From NCBI GenBank assembly GCA_037951105.1, contig JBAMJV010009121.1:1-64000 (forward strand): a stretch of 64,000 nt of DNA. Reading direction: 5' to 3'. Both the position numbers and the translations under genes were made by a program. Below the pieces are notes generated by a model that was not told the origin of the DNA, did not search any database, and saw nothing but the letters and a program-made list of their open reading frames with translations. Positions within the stretch are counted from its first letter, which is position 1. Every line of letters begins with the position of its first letter. Below, piece after piece: positions 33,169 through 43,868 of the stretch. Origin of the DNA: Echinarachnius parma (taxonomy: Eukaryota; Echinodermata; Echinoidea; Clypeasteroida; Echinarachniidae).

Positions 33169-33939
33169 TGACAGTAGTGGGAAACGCCCCACCCCCCAAA
33201 AATGACAGAAATGCTCTTATTACCAACCATGTGAAAGAATATAATTTTACTAATATGGGATTATATACATTTGGCCAGGAAACCGCTTACTAATTGATAT
33301 ATTTGCAAAATTATAAAACTGTTTTACTGTAAATCGTACCGCCAACGTGGAATCACGCATACCGTACGTGCAAATGACCTCGTGCTCTAACCGTGGTCTT
33401 CGCTATACGGGCTTGTCCCCAGCTTGTCGATATCTCCAGCCCAGCGCTAGCGACGGACAGGTGCGAACGAGCAGTGGATTTATCAATTTCACGAGCGGCC
33501 ATTGGATTTCTTCCGATATTTCTGTATTTAATGATGCTTAGGTTCGGATCTTACCACGCAAGCCCTTTTTAAATAATTATTCAACAATATTGGTCAATAT
33601 AGATGTTTTCGGCTACTTTCCAAAAACTGGTATTGGGCTTTAATGATTACTTTAATCGAGAGATGTAAAAGAATATAATTCAAAATTCACTCACATTCGG
33701 TCATAAGATGAATGATACTACTCAGAAATCTTTCGCACATTGGGTCTATCGAGAGGTATACGATATAGTCTTTAAGAATCTAGCACATTTGATCAATCGA
33801 GAAAATAATAATACTTACTGTTCAGAAATCTAGCTTATTGAATAAATCGAAGGTTGGTGGATTTATAGCATAATTATTTAGGTAAATTTTGATTATTAGA
33901 TTGATCTATGATGTGCTAATCAAATATCGATCGAACATT
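33169..33939. other. 3' flank of the lectin exon, nothing recognised
   Basis: AT-rich with no convincing gene. A 64-codon plus-strand ORF at 33347-33541 has no family resemblance I can see. No clear AATAAA for the lectin gene was found. Confidence 0.4.
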
Positions 33940-34173
33940 CTATTCTGAGCAACCCTGGCATATCGTGCTCATCTTGCAGACGTAGGCACCTTGGAGCAAG
34001 CAGCTTCTTTCGTTCCATGCGATGGGGTTGTGAGGGGAATAGGCATGCACGCAGTTCTCAGCAGCACCACCGTCGGGTTTGCCAGGGGACCATCTAGTGA
34101 AGTCGGAATTGGAACCATCAGTGTAGACGAAGGTCCCTTCATTTTCGATGTCATTCAGACCGAACCAGAATCC
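33940..34173 (-). CDS. C-type-lectin-like domain, terminal exon (partial gene)
   Basis: Acceptor TTTCATACTGACGTCACAG precedes 34173; 77 codons in phase 0 then a stop at 33942-33940. It encodes the second half of a C-type lectin fold: FWFGLND (core strand), WSPGKPDGG (the position of the EPN/QPD sugar-binding loop, here KPD), ENCVHA, AWNE at the place of the WND calcium motif, CLLQGAYVCKM with the conserved last cysteines, and a short CQGCSE tail. Such domains bind carbohydrate or other ligands in secreted or membrane immune proteins. KPD and WNE depart from the canonical residues, so calcium-dependent sugar binding is uncertain. The first half and any signal peptide must be in upstream exons (higher coordinates); none was recognised before the window becomes repeats. 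Confidence 0.8.
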   Translation of the reverse strand, partial: GFWFGLNDIENEGTFVYTDGSNSDFTRWSPGKPDGGAAENCVHAYSPHNPIAWNERSCLLQGAYVCKMSTICQGCSE

Positions 34174-34470
34174 CTGTGACGTCAGTATGAAAATAGATAT
34201 TCGATACATTAGCTAATGTTCTTGAGAAAGGCAATTCATAATTTGTCTTTAAAATGTATCAATATATTTTCATGTCAGTGTAAACGTGATTCAAATATTC
34301 ATTCAATCATTCAATAATGCCTAGATCACAAATGCACCGGGTGACGCACGATTTTGTTTACCTACGGCGGATTTTCTACGATTTCGGGGAGTTGGGATAT
34401 CGTACGATATCTGCGGTATCTTTGTGTAGCGGTCACATATTCGCCGGGGCACGTACAATGACTTTGGAAG

Positions 34471-34959
34471 TTAAAGGGGTAGTACAGTTTTGGTAAGGCT
34501 GAACTTTAGTACCCCAAACCGGGACAGTAACATTATAAACTAATAGTTATTACTCCACCATGCTCGAAAGGTATACAAAATTACAAACGACTATGTAAAA
34601 CGCCCGTTATCATTAAAAAAGAGCCATTAAAACACGAGAGGGTGCTCTCTAAAAAGGCATTGGTTTCAACCATTTTTCATACAAAATTATGCATGTGATG
34701 TTTTATTGAAATAATGATTAGGTAATGATCGTCCGGGATTCTATTGTCTCCAAACGTACGCGTGAATAGCATTGACGCATTCGCAAATGTTTGGCCCGTA
34801 TGGAACCAGGAAATAATAGTGGTTCCGTATGGTGGTAATTAATTGCTTTGTTTATGAATTACACAACCCTTTGCGAAATGTTGGGTATCTATTTGATATC
34901 ACAAAACGGTACCAAATCATATAATTATATGTTGTTATTTGCCTGGTGGTCCCCTTTAA
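34471..34959. mobile_element. TTAA element, family T2
   Basis: Begins TTAAAGGGGTAGTACAG and ends GCCTGGTGGTCCCCTTTAA. Inverted copy at 50298-50717 (TTAAAGGGGGCCACCAGGC). Nested in the CpG-rich composite. Confidence 0.8.
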
Positions 34960-34972
34960 GCAAAAGTAATCC

Positions 34973-35178
34973 TCATTAGGCTGCTTCGATCTCAAGCTAA
35001 CAGCTCATGATGGTGGTCTCCTCTATGTGCTTTATCTATTACTTCAAATTGATTTTTTGTTGTACTATTCTTTATGTATACTTATTACTTGTAATTCTAC
35101 TGTAAATACTTTAAAAAGTTATGTACAATTATGATTATGTATTGTTTTGAAAAAATGCAGAAATAATACAAACAAACA
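34973..35178 (+). mobile_element. LINE 3'UTR fragment
   Basis: Same 3'UTR as 15380-15597 (CAGCTCATGATGG, TTATGTATTGTTTTGAAAAA) with an ACAAACAAA tail. Confidence 0.7.
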
Positions 35179-35276
35179 AAGCTCCCGTACTTACAATCTG
35201 AGCGCTCATACAGACGCCTTACGGGACTCGTATACATCGCAAGATACTCTTTCTTATATACGATATATTTGACATC

Positions 35277-35463
35277 TTAAAGGGATAGTTGAGTTTGGTA
35301 AAGAGAGTACAGTTTTGGTCAAACTGAATTTTAGCAACCAAAACCTGCACCTTTACATTATAAACTAATACAAAATTACAAACGACTAAGTACAAAGCCT
35401 GTTATCATTCAAAAAGGGCCGCTAAAACTCAAGAGGGCGCTTTATAAAAACTCATTGGTGTGA
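35277..35463. mobile_element. TTAA element, family T6, partial
   Basis: Begins TTAAAGGGATAGTTGAGT. Body ACAAACGACTAAGTA and GAGGGCGCTTTATAAA is shared with copies near 37300, 60085 and 61862. Confidence 0.65.
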
Positions 35464-35864
35464 TGAGCGCTCATACGGGCGCCTTATGGGACTCGTACGG
35501 ACATCGCAAGATACTTTTACGATATCTTTGACATTTTACGACTATCATACGATTTGAGTGGCCCAAAATTCAGTCGCCAAATCGTACGATATTTGGAAAA
35601 ATGCTACGCCCGTGCAGTGCTCTTGCGGTGCCGGTGCGATGCTCAATCTCGACAGCGAGTCTGCGGGCATATACGGCAAGTAATGACGGCAAGTATGACG
35701 TCGTACAGCGAGGAAAAATGCAACGGCGACCGCAGGATAGTCACGGCATCCTTGCGGCCGCCTCAAGATTCCAGCATGATTTCTCCTAAAAGTGGCATCG
35801 TATACGGGCGCCTTATCCTGAATCGGAGCATTATTTTGTGACCTAGACATAACTCTGCGTCATA

Positions 35865-35995
35865 ACCTCCCACGACATCGTACGGCGAGGAAAAATGCAA
35901 AGGCGACCCCAGGATAGCCACGGCACCCGTGCGGCCGTCTTAAGATTCCCGCAAGATTTCCCCTAAAAGTGGCATCGTACGGGCGCCTTATTAGT
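35865..35995. repeat. Duplicate of the composite's right part
   Basis: ATCGTACGGCGAGGAAAAATG and AAAAGTGGCATCGTACGGGC repeat the sequence at 35695-35820. Confidence 0.7.
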
Positions 35996-36264
35996 TAGGC
36001 AGCTAAGGGCCTGAAATCATAACAATTGTGCACAAAATGAAAAAAGCATGAAATTGTCACAGTAAATTCTTATCATCATAACGTTTAATTTTTCTCGTGG
36101 AAGTTTCTTAATTATGACCTTGACGGGCGGGAGAGGGTCTTGAAAAAAAGGGGGTTCAAAATGAATTTTTACATCATTTCATTGGTATACATATCATGAC
36201 TTAGCGCTTTTATTGACATGATTATGGGATAAAAGTGACCCGATAGAATCATAATGTCCACCAT

Positions 36265-36960
36265 TATAATAATATATGTTTATTTTAGGGGGGTAAATGG
36301 GAGGGGGTAGGGTGGGACCCCCTCCTCACCTTTTTTCATCTGTCGAAAGTTTCACTTGCGTTTCTGTTTGCATATATTAACATAAAAGTATAATATGATG
36401 TTGAACATTTCATTGCAGGGGTTGGGTAATTGGAGGGGGGAAGTGGGTGTAATGGAGAAAAGGGGGAACTCCCCCCTCCCCCCCCCCCCCCCCCCTTTCG
36501 CCATAAATGTTCTCTCTTTTTGTTATAAGTGCACTCATTTTTTTTGTATAGATTAGCGTATGATGACTGTACATGTCATGGCAGGGTTGGGTAAAATAGG
36601 GGGGGGGGGGTAGGGGGGTGGAGAATAGGGGGAATACTAACCCTCCCCCCTCAGATGTTCCTCTTTAGTTTAAAGTTGTGCTCATGTTTGTGTGTGTTTG
36701 ACTATGATGTGATTTTGTAAATCTGTTGGCTTTGATTCTGTATCGGGGGAGGAGGGGGGGGGGGGGGGGGGGAGGGTGGGAGGGAATCTACCTCCCCCAT
36801 ACTTTTCTCCATTCGCCAAAAGTTGACTTGAATATTTGTAATTTTTTCTTGTTTTGTTTACCTTGCAGGAGCGGGGGAAAAAGGGTATATACTGCCCATA
36901 CTTTGCTCCAGGTAGGCCTTGGTAGTTCCAAAATTTTTCAACATATTGTAATTTTAGAAC
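36265..36960. repeat. G-rich minisatellite, about 160-180-bp units
   Basis: Four degenerate units alternate GGGGGTAGGG-like G tracts, C tracts and AT-rich spacers with TATGATG. They include a 19-base G run at 36754-36772. Confidence 0.7.
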
Positions 36961-37289
36961 AATAATGGGTGGACAATTTGGGGGCTGGAGTAGTGAAATG
37001 GTGAGGTGTTTTTTGCGTAAGTATTACCTGTATATACCTGCATATTCATACTCAGCAGTTAACATGCTTTTACTAAGTTTACTTTATAGGCGCGTACCTA
37101 TAATGTTTTACATAACTTATTTCTAACAATTTAAGATTATTTTAAAAAGGCTAGAACACTGCAGAACCTTGAACAACATCTGCAAAGTCATGTGAAACAA
37201 TAGGTACGCCAAGTAAACTTGCACATAATATAGCCCGGCAAGATGGGGATCGAGGGGTGATGACTAGGGTGGACCTTATTTACAGAAGC

Positions 37290-37560
37290 TTCAGAAAATG
37301 TTGATCAATGAACTATGATTAAGTAAAAAGCAGTTATCATTCAAAAAGAGCCATTAAAACACAAAAGGGCGCTCTCTAGACAATGATTAGTTTCAACCAT
37401 TACAAATAAAATGTTGTGCATGTGATGTTTTGTTGAAATAGTGATTAGATAGAGAGATATTCAACAACTATTTAAAAACCTTTTTGTACATTTTTGAGAT
37501 TGTAATGTTATAGTGCAGGTTTTTGTAACTAAAAGTCAGTTTTGGATATGAACTAAGATC
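37290..37560. mobile_element. T6/T2-type element body, no clear ends
   Basis: AAAGAGCCATTAAAACAC, AGGGCGCTCTCTA and TGTTTTGTTGAAATAGTGA match the bodies at 34560-34720 and 60120-60240. Confidence 0.6.
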
Positions 37561-38058
37561 GAGTAGTATATCATCACAATTTGAACTTTTTATCATCATC
37601 TGAACAATTCCCGCCAACTGTTTGACGTATTGATAAGGTGTCTATCCATCCAAAACATTATGGGGGTATTACTGGTGTTGACTTTCTATACACAAATGAA
37701 GCGATTGTCAAAAGAGCATTATACGATAGGCGCCAGTATGGCGAATGAAGCCGTACTATAAGTGTGCGCACCTAAGCAGGTTGCCCCTCGCCAGCTCTCT
37801 GTAGTTATTTTGTTATTTTGTCAGTTTCATTTGATCTTTTGCTATCAAATGTGTAGTATCATTTCTGTTAGCAATTCAGGATACTACTGGACAAGTTTGA
37901 TCATATTTTGTGTTGAATATTATGAGAACTGTTGCATGTAACTTTCTGATTTTTTGAATCTGCATGCTATATATTATACAGCCATATTACAACCATTTTC
38001 TCACTGTACCAAGTGACTGCATGAGGATTAAGTATGTGAATAGAACTTCTCCATTCAT

Positions 38059-39666
38059 TTGCTGTTCACGGTGACCGGGTCACTGTACTACACAATGGAC
38101 AGTAAGCAGAGAACATGTTTTGTGCTACTAATCCTCCTTTTATATACACTGGGCTGTGAATGGAACCAGATCACTTGCACTGAGCCTGTATGCACTTGCA
38201 CTGATCTTGTGTGCAAAGTCATTATCAAATGGCCAAAACAAACAAGCAAGTTTTCAGGGACTCGAATATCCTACTATGGCAACACAACTGCTACTTTTCA
38301 GCCATCTCTTGTCGCTTGTGGAGACATCAGTCCGAATCCAGGACCATATCTTCCTACAGATGAAAATTATGACCATCCACATATCTGTCGATATGATGGA
38401 GTCTCGACGCAAGCAGATGCTCGTGGGAGGATATCCGGCATCAGCAGAACACATGAATGGGGACTGCATCGCACCATCTGGCAAATAATTCATGACCTGG
38501 GCATCGCACGAAAGAGAAAAACTCATCGTGGGACCAAGGGACATGGAAGACGTTTACCTATGCCCGTACTTCAAACTCCTACATCTTCGCATTGCATTGA
38601 AGTGAGAACTTCATGTCGCCTGCCACCAAGACACACGTATAAGCCTTTACCACAACACCATGTTCAGCCTATCTCGAGAGCTCCATCCAGTCCCCGGGAT
38701 CAGACAGTGAAGTCCCGATCTCTGGAAAGACATAACCTAATCTGCATCCCTACGGTCAAAACCAGTAACTCCGGTGGAAACCGTACATTGTTTGCATTGT
38801 GGAACGCACGCTCGTTAAAAGCTCGTGGCAAATCCACTGCACTATGTGACTTCGTTGTTTCTGAAAAGGTAGATCTATTGGCAGTAACCGAGACGTGGCT
38901 TACAAATTCAGATAAAGATGATCATACCATTGCAACCATCCGTACTACTTTACCACACTTTGACTTCTATCATGTCCCACGGTTATCAACAACTGGAGGA
39001 GGCGTTGGCATCCTGTTCCACAAGGGATTTCGAGTTACTCAGAATGACACTTGCAAGTACGATTCGTTCGAGCATATTGATGTGACACTTGTATCTCCGC
39101 ATGGATGCAGTGTTAGACTCGTCGTTGTCTATAGACCTCCACCAAGTAGGAAGCGGAAGCAACCTCTCACTGCCTTCCTATCCGACCTGTCTTCCCTACT
39201 TGAACAATTGCTATCTTCCAGTCAACGACTGCTCATCACAGGGGATTTTAACCTTCATGTCGATGACAAAGACAATACCTCTGCATCAGCGTTTCTTGAA
39301 GCGATAGATGCCCTTACTCTGACAAATCATGTATGGGTACCAACTCATAGAAACAAGCACACATTGGACCTGCTGATTGGAAGGTCTGATGATGGATTCC
39401 TGTCGGAGGTATCAACGATCGACTCTCTCCCATCCGACCATTCTGCGGTGACCTGTTTCCTGAAGCTTGATCGCCCACAGACGGTCAGGAAGTCAGTTAA
39501 GTCTCGAAATATTCGAGCGGTATCTATTCCAGACTTACACCAAGATATTTCGACATCAAATGTAGTGACCGATCCCCTGACGATGTTGAAAGGTTGTTTT
39601 TGCTCCTCCAAGATGAACTTAAAACTGTCCTGGACAAGCATGCACCAGAAAAGGAAAAGGAAATAA
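38059..39666 (+). CDS. LINE ORF: signal-like N-terminus, 2A-like motif and endonuclease
   Basis: 535 codons. A second Met at residue 13 (38095) may be the real start; it is followed by a hydrophobic stretch FVLLILLLYTLGC (20-33). Residues 88-96 read GDISPNPGP, a variant of the 2A ribosome-skipping motif D(V/I)ExNPGP with Ser-Pro for Glu-x; skipping would separate G95 from P96. Residues about 235-475 are an apurinic-type endonuclease: LWNARSLKARGK, AVTETWLT, VGILFHKGF, VVYRPPP, ITGDFNLH, SDHSAV, with the expected catalytic residues. A 2A-like motif ahead of the endonuclease is known from several animal LINEs, including sea urchin ones. The frame leaves the RT frame near 39580. Confidence 0.88.
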   Translation: MLFTVTGSLYYTMDSKQRTCFVLLILLLYTLGCEWNQITCTEPVCTCTDLVCKVIIKWPKQTSKFSGTRISYYGNTTATFQPSLVACGDISPNPGPYLPTDENYDHPHICRYDGVSTQADARGRISGISRTHEWGLHRTIWQIIHDLGIARKRKTHRGTKGHGRRLPMPVLQTPTSSHCIEVRTSCRLPPRHTYKPLPQHHVQPISRAPSSPRDQTVKSRSLERHNLICIPTVKTSNSGGNRTLFALWNARSLKARGKSTALCDFVVSEKVDLLAVTETWLTNSDKDDHTIATIRTTLPHFDFYHVPRLSTTGGGVGILFHKGFRVTQNDTCKYDSFEHIDVTLVSPHGCSVRLVVVYRPPPSRKRKQPLTAFLSDLSSLLEQLLSSSQRLLITGDFNLHVDDKDNTSASAFLEAIDALTLTNHVWVPTHRNKHTLDLLIGRSDDGFLSEVSTIDSLPSDHSAVTCFLKLDRPQTVRKSVKSRNIRAVSIPDLHQDISTSNVVTDPLTMLKGCFCSSKMNLKLSWTSMHQKRKRK

Positions 39667-41645
39667 TACTGAGACCACATGCCCCGTGGTATTCTCAGGC
39701 TTTACGTCGCTCAAAACAAGAACGTCGTCGATGTGAAAGACGCAAGATAAAGTCAGGTCTCCATGTTGATGAAGACTTATATCAAAGACAATGTGAGAGA
39801 TATTACGACGAGGTAAACGCGGCAAAAGCATCTTACTACAAAGACAAGATCGCAGACGCCGACGTAAGGAATCTGTATCAAACAGTTAAACAACTGACAT
39901 GCCCTGCAAGAAAAACCACTCTACCGGACTACTCATGTCCAACGGACTTAGCGAACAGGTTCAGCAAGTTCTTTGATGACAAAATCAAGGCTCTAAAAGA
40001 ACGCTTGAAACGGATGCCGTACGAAGACCTATCTCTTCCAATCAAGGAATCCGGTCACTCGTCTTCTTTCTGCAGGTTTGATGATGTTCCTGAGGAAGAC
40101 ATTACAAAAATCATCAGATCTTTATCCGGTGCAACATGCTCGTTGGACCCGCTTCCGACGACACTTCTCAAGAAATGTGAAACGGTGTTGCTCCCAGTCA
40201 TCACCAAACTAGTGAACCAGAGTCTGCAGACTGGTGTCTTCCCGTCTGCATGCAAACATTCATTAATGACGCCAAAACTGAAAAATGGTAATCTTTCAAA
40301 GCAAGAGCTGTCAAGTTACCGTCCTGTGTCAAACCTAAATTACCTGAGTAAGATAATCGAGAAGGCAGCAGTAAGGCAAATTCAGGACTATGTCAGTGCT
40401 CACGATTTGCAACCCCGAACACAGTCTGCATACAGGCGTTTTCATAGCGTGGAGACGGCGCTAATTCGAGTCGAAAATGATATCCTGTCAGCCCTAGACA
40501 AGCACAAAGACGCTATTCTTGTATTATTAGATTTCTCAGCTGCCTTCGACACGATATGCCATACGATCCTCCTTCAACGACTGCAAACGAGATTCGGCAT
40601 AACCGGCACTGTGCTCGAATGGTTCAGGTCGTATTTCAACCAACGTACTCACACTGTTCAGATCGAAGGCTGCGTTTCGGACTCGGTGACAGATACATGT
40701 GGTGTGCCACAGGGCTCGGTCCTAGGCCCTGTTGCTTTTACTCTCTACACTGCGCCAGTTCAGGACATCATTGATTCTCACCAGATGAACGGCATGTTGT
40801 ATGCGGATGACACGCAGCTGTACGCCGTTTTCGACAGAAATGAACGATCGAGCCAAACTAATGCAGTAGAAAAGCTCAACAACTGCATTAAAGACATCAG
40901 AATTTGGGCCAACAAAAATCATCTGATTTTGAATGAAAATAAGACTGAAATCATTCACTTCTCTTCGAAATTTGTGCCGAAACCTACATTCAACCTTGAC
41001 GTGAGAGTTGGTAATGCCATCATTGAACCAGCTGACGAGGCAAGGAACTTGGGAGTTATCATGGATAAACACCTAACATTGAAATCCCATGTCAAAAAAG
41101 TTTGTTCGTCTGCTATGGCAGCTGTCCGCCAAATTGGGAAGATTCGCAATTATTTAGATAAACACACAACCCAAACTCTTGTACATTCCCTTGTAACATC
41201 TCGCCTGGACTCGTGTAACTCCCTTCTTAAAGAACTACCTGCATCTGAAATACAGAAAGTCCAAAGAGTTCAAAATACTGCGGCAAGGATGGTGGAAGGA
41301 TCTTCATACAAATTACACATTACTCCCATTTTGCAAACTCTACACTGGTTACCGATCGAAAAACGTATTTTATATAAGATTTTGATTCTCACCTTTAAGA
41401 TTATAATTGGACAGTCCCCTTCCTATTTAAATGAACTTATACAACGCTACACTCCATCTCGCACTTTGCGCTCTCAAGACCAACTGCTCCTTAAAATCCC
41501 ACGATACAAAACAAATTACTATGGGAAAAGATCCTTCTCCGTCCTTGCCCCAACTCTTTGGAATAACCTTCCTTTTGAACTTCGCTCTCTAACCTCTGTA
41601 ACTTTGTTCGCTTCTAGACTAAAAACACACCTCTTCACTCATTAA
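39594..41645 (+). CDS. LINE reverse transcriptase ORF
   Basis: 683 codons from the first Met. Order: linker with KEKEIILRPHAPWYS, RT motifs YRPVSNLNYLSKIIEKAA, TQSAYRRFHSVETAL, LVLLDFSAAFDTICH (first Asp), TCGVPQGSVLGPVAFTLY, MLYADDTQLYAVF (catalytic YADD), NLGVIMDKHL, then a C-terminus with LVTSRLDSCNSLL, ITPILQTLHWLPIEKRILYK and APTLWNNLPFELR. It makes cDNA from nicked target DNA. The real start probably lies upstream, joined to the endonuclease frame; the overlap of 73 nt is in a different frame. No internal stops. Confidence 0.9.
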   Translation: MFLLLQDELKTVLDKHAPEKEKEIILRPHAPWYSQALRRSKQERRRCERRKIKSGLHVDEDLYQRQCERYYDEVNAAKASYYKDKIADADVRNLYQTVKQLTCPARKTTLPDYSCPTDLANRFSKFFDDKIKALKERLKRMPYEDLSLPIKESGHSSSFCRFDDVPEEDITKIIRSLSGATCSLDPLPTTLLKKCETVLLPVITKLVNQSLQTGVFPSACKHSLMTPKLKNGNLSKQELSSYRPVSNLNYLSKIIEKAAVRQIQDYVSAHDLQPRTQSAYRRFHSVETALIRVENDILSALDKHKDAILVLLDFSAAFDTICHTILLQRLQTRFGITGTVLEWFRSYFNQRTHTVQIEGCVSDSVTDTCGVPQGSVLGPVAFTLYTAPVQDIIDSHQMNGMLYADDTQLYAVFDRNERSSQTNAVEKLNNCIKDIRIWANKNHLILNENKTEIIHFSSKFVPKPTFNLDVRVGNAIIEPADEARNLGVIMDKHLTLKSHVKKVCSSAMAAVRQIGKIRNYLDKHTTQTLVHSLVTSRLDSCNSLLKELPASEIQKVQRVQNTAARMVEGSSYKLHITPILQTLHWLPIEKRILYKILILTFKIIIGQSPSYLNELIQRYTPSRTLRSQDQLLLKIPRYKTNYYGKRSFSVLAPTLWNNLPFELRSLTSVTLFASRLKTHLFTH

Positions 41646-41908
41646 GTCAATGTAATTTTCTGGTAACTTGTAATAAACTAATTCCCAGTATATGCAATGT
41701 GTAATTATTAATTATATATTTTCTTTATGTTCTGTTAGATTTATGCTATATAATTATTGTCATGAATTAAGTTGAAGTTTCATATTTTGTATAGCCTGAT
41801 ATAATGCTAGTTTTATAGTGTATATTATTATCATTGAATTGTAAAGCGCATTGAGACCATGTATAATGCGCTATATAAGCACCATTATTATTTATTATTA
41901 TTATTAAC

Positions 41909-42808
41909 ATCCTTGAAATGTGTGCAATCCTTTTCATTAATTTCTTTAGTTGTATTGTTTTCCTATAAAGCTACTCGCTCGTTTCGTACAAATGAGAGTG
42001 TAGCTTTATAGGAATAGACCTATACAATTCCATTTCACTTTATTAGCAGTGTGTATCTCAAAAAGAAAGATTAAGATAACTCTTTAAAAAACAGAATAAG
42101 ACAAATATAGATAAAGAAATGACCCAATCACTGTGTGAAAAATGGAAATGAAATGAAAACATGAAACAAGTGTATGACTTAACATAACATTACAATTACC
42201 AGTTAAATGTGAACATGTGAACATTAATTAGCAGTGTGTATCGGAAAATAAAGATTAAAATAAGTCTTAAAAAAAATAATAAAGAAAATAAATTATGACC
42301 TAAAAAAATACCTGCCTTGGATGGGGTTGGTGGTTGGGGAGTGATGGAATAATGGGAAATAGGGAAGTAAATTGCCACCCGCCCCCCACCCCCCCCCCCC
42401 CCCCTCCGCCTTCATAATGCGTCGTACTGTATGATTGTTCTGATCGTTCTTATTTGAATGCTAGATGTGCAAAGAAGCACGCCTGAAAACGAAATAGAAA
42501 ACCCAAATCGGTCCGAAATCTAAGGTCAAGCAAACTGGCACGAATTTGAATGACGGATGTGTATTGCCAAATTGTTTGGCATTCTGACCAATTTGAATAC
42601 GTTACCGTTGTACACTGAATGCAATTTGACGAACATGAATGTTCTGGAGTTTAAAATTGAACAGTGTAAACAGCAGGTTTAAAAAAATCACGCGAACTTG
42701 AATGACATATAATGAATATGCCTGCTATTTTGACAAATTTGGCCGGGAAAACCTATAGTTACCGGTAGTCTTTGTCTTTTTAGTTCGGGCTCAAATTGAG
42801 CTGCCCTC
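41909..42808. other. Repeats and unassigned DNA after the LINE
   Basis: 41963-42014 is a small hairpin (CTATAAAGCTACTC and GTAGCTTTATAG). 42043-42290 is a two-unit tandem repeat sharing TTAGCAGTGTGTATC. A C run of about 16 sits at 42388-42403. Nothing gene-like. Confidence 0.5.
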
Positions 42809-43177
42809 TTAAAGGACAACGAAACACATGCACAGGAGGTAGTTTGTGGATTACTCCTCATATGTTTTTAACTTGTCTATTCCCCAAACTCATGATTTGC
42901 TATGAATACATATATTTTACAAAACATAATTATGTTGAACTCGATGGATAAATAGATTTGTTATGATGAAAAATTAAACAAATGGAAATTATGTGTACAA
43001 AACGGATGGGGAGTAGTCCACAAATTTGGCAGAGGGCGTTGCCAATTTGAGTCACTCGTAGAAATAAATAGTTTTCTTAGTTAATGGCCGATTGTATCAA
43101 ATTTTTAGATAATATCCATCATTATTTAGTCTCTTATACTGTATAGAAGGATTTGTCTGGATTGCATTGTCCTTTAA
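42809..43177. mobile_element. TTAA element, family T4 (AAAGGACAACG ends)
   Basis: Begins TTAAAGGACAACGAAAC and ends GCATTGTCCTTTAA. A related copy at about 56165-56551 shares GTACAAAACGGATGGGGAG-like and GCGTTGCCAATTTGAGT sequence. Confidence 0.75.
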
Positions 43178-43227
43178 GTAAAATTGTGTTGCCTTATCTG
43201 GAAGTTCACACATATTTCCCCTCTTCT

Positions 43228-43868
43228 TTAAAGGGAGAGATCCACTTTTGCAAGCCAAAATTCAAAAGTTGCGAGGTTATTGTTTTATATGAAAGGAAAT
43301 GTCATTTAATAGCATGCCTGAAAAAATTAGGGCTTGAAATCTCTTTTTCGTGGAGTTATAGACCTACAACTGAATAAACTGAGGGACGTCGGTTAATTAG
43401 GTACATACGTATTTTCGGCCGGTAAGTAAGTTTGTACATAAATTTCACGGAGTGCCAGATCGGTATGCATGACCCCTACGTGACCCGCGCTAGTTACGTG
43501 ACTCGCGCATAAGTACTAATGTGTGAGCGTTTACCAAGCAAAATACCCAAACATCGCTTAAACTGACTACATGTAATTATATATTCTTTCTTTTTGAGAT
43601 CTTTTTCCGTGACATACGTTAACAAATGTCGGCTTCACAATACCTTTACGAGAATTAGTACTATATTGTTGTAATATTATGCTAAATCAGTTGAACTCCT
43701 TTATTGACCGATATATAGTTTAAATGGAGGGACGCATTCGTTTTTCATTCGTAGAATCCAATTTAGAGGGCTGTTCGCTCTGATTCATTTTTTTGCGTGT
43801 TACATTGATCCCCATCCGTCAACGGAAAGCTGTTCAGATGTTTTGTAAAAGTGGACCTGTCCCTTTAA
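43228..43868. mobile_element. TTAA element, family T3
   Basis: Begins TTAAAGGGAGAGATCCAC and ends GTGGACCTGTCCCTTTAA. The interior matches 52471-53038 inverted (GAAATCTCTTTTTCGTGGAG, GTGACCCGCGCTAG). Confidence 0.85.

Larger units (their letters stand above)
34321..35846. mobile_element. CpG-rich composite element with CTAG-TCACAAA ends
   Basis: Left end CTAGATCACAAATGC and right end TTTGTGACCTAG. The interior has repeated TCGTACG motifs and two nested TTAA elements plus a LINE 3' end. A partial second copy of its right part follows at 35865-35995. Confidence 0.6.
37750..41908 (+). mobile_element. CR1/L2-like LINE, nearly intact
   Basis: A 5'UTR of uncertain start, an endonuclease ORF (38059-39666), an RT ORF (39594-41645) and a 3' end with GCGCATTGAGACCATG, TGCGCTATATAAGCACC and an ATT-repeat tail to 41908. 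ORFs are open over their whole length but sit in different frames, meeting near 39580. This is the youngest-looking LINE in the window. Its 3' tail is close to that of the SINE at 11196-11695. Confidence 0.88.

Noticed and set aside
34000..34200. Plus-strand ORF opposite the lectin exon
   Set aside because: It is a shadow of the minus-strand exon, which carries the conserved lectin motifs and a proper acceptor.
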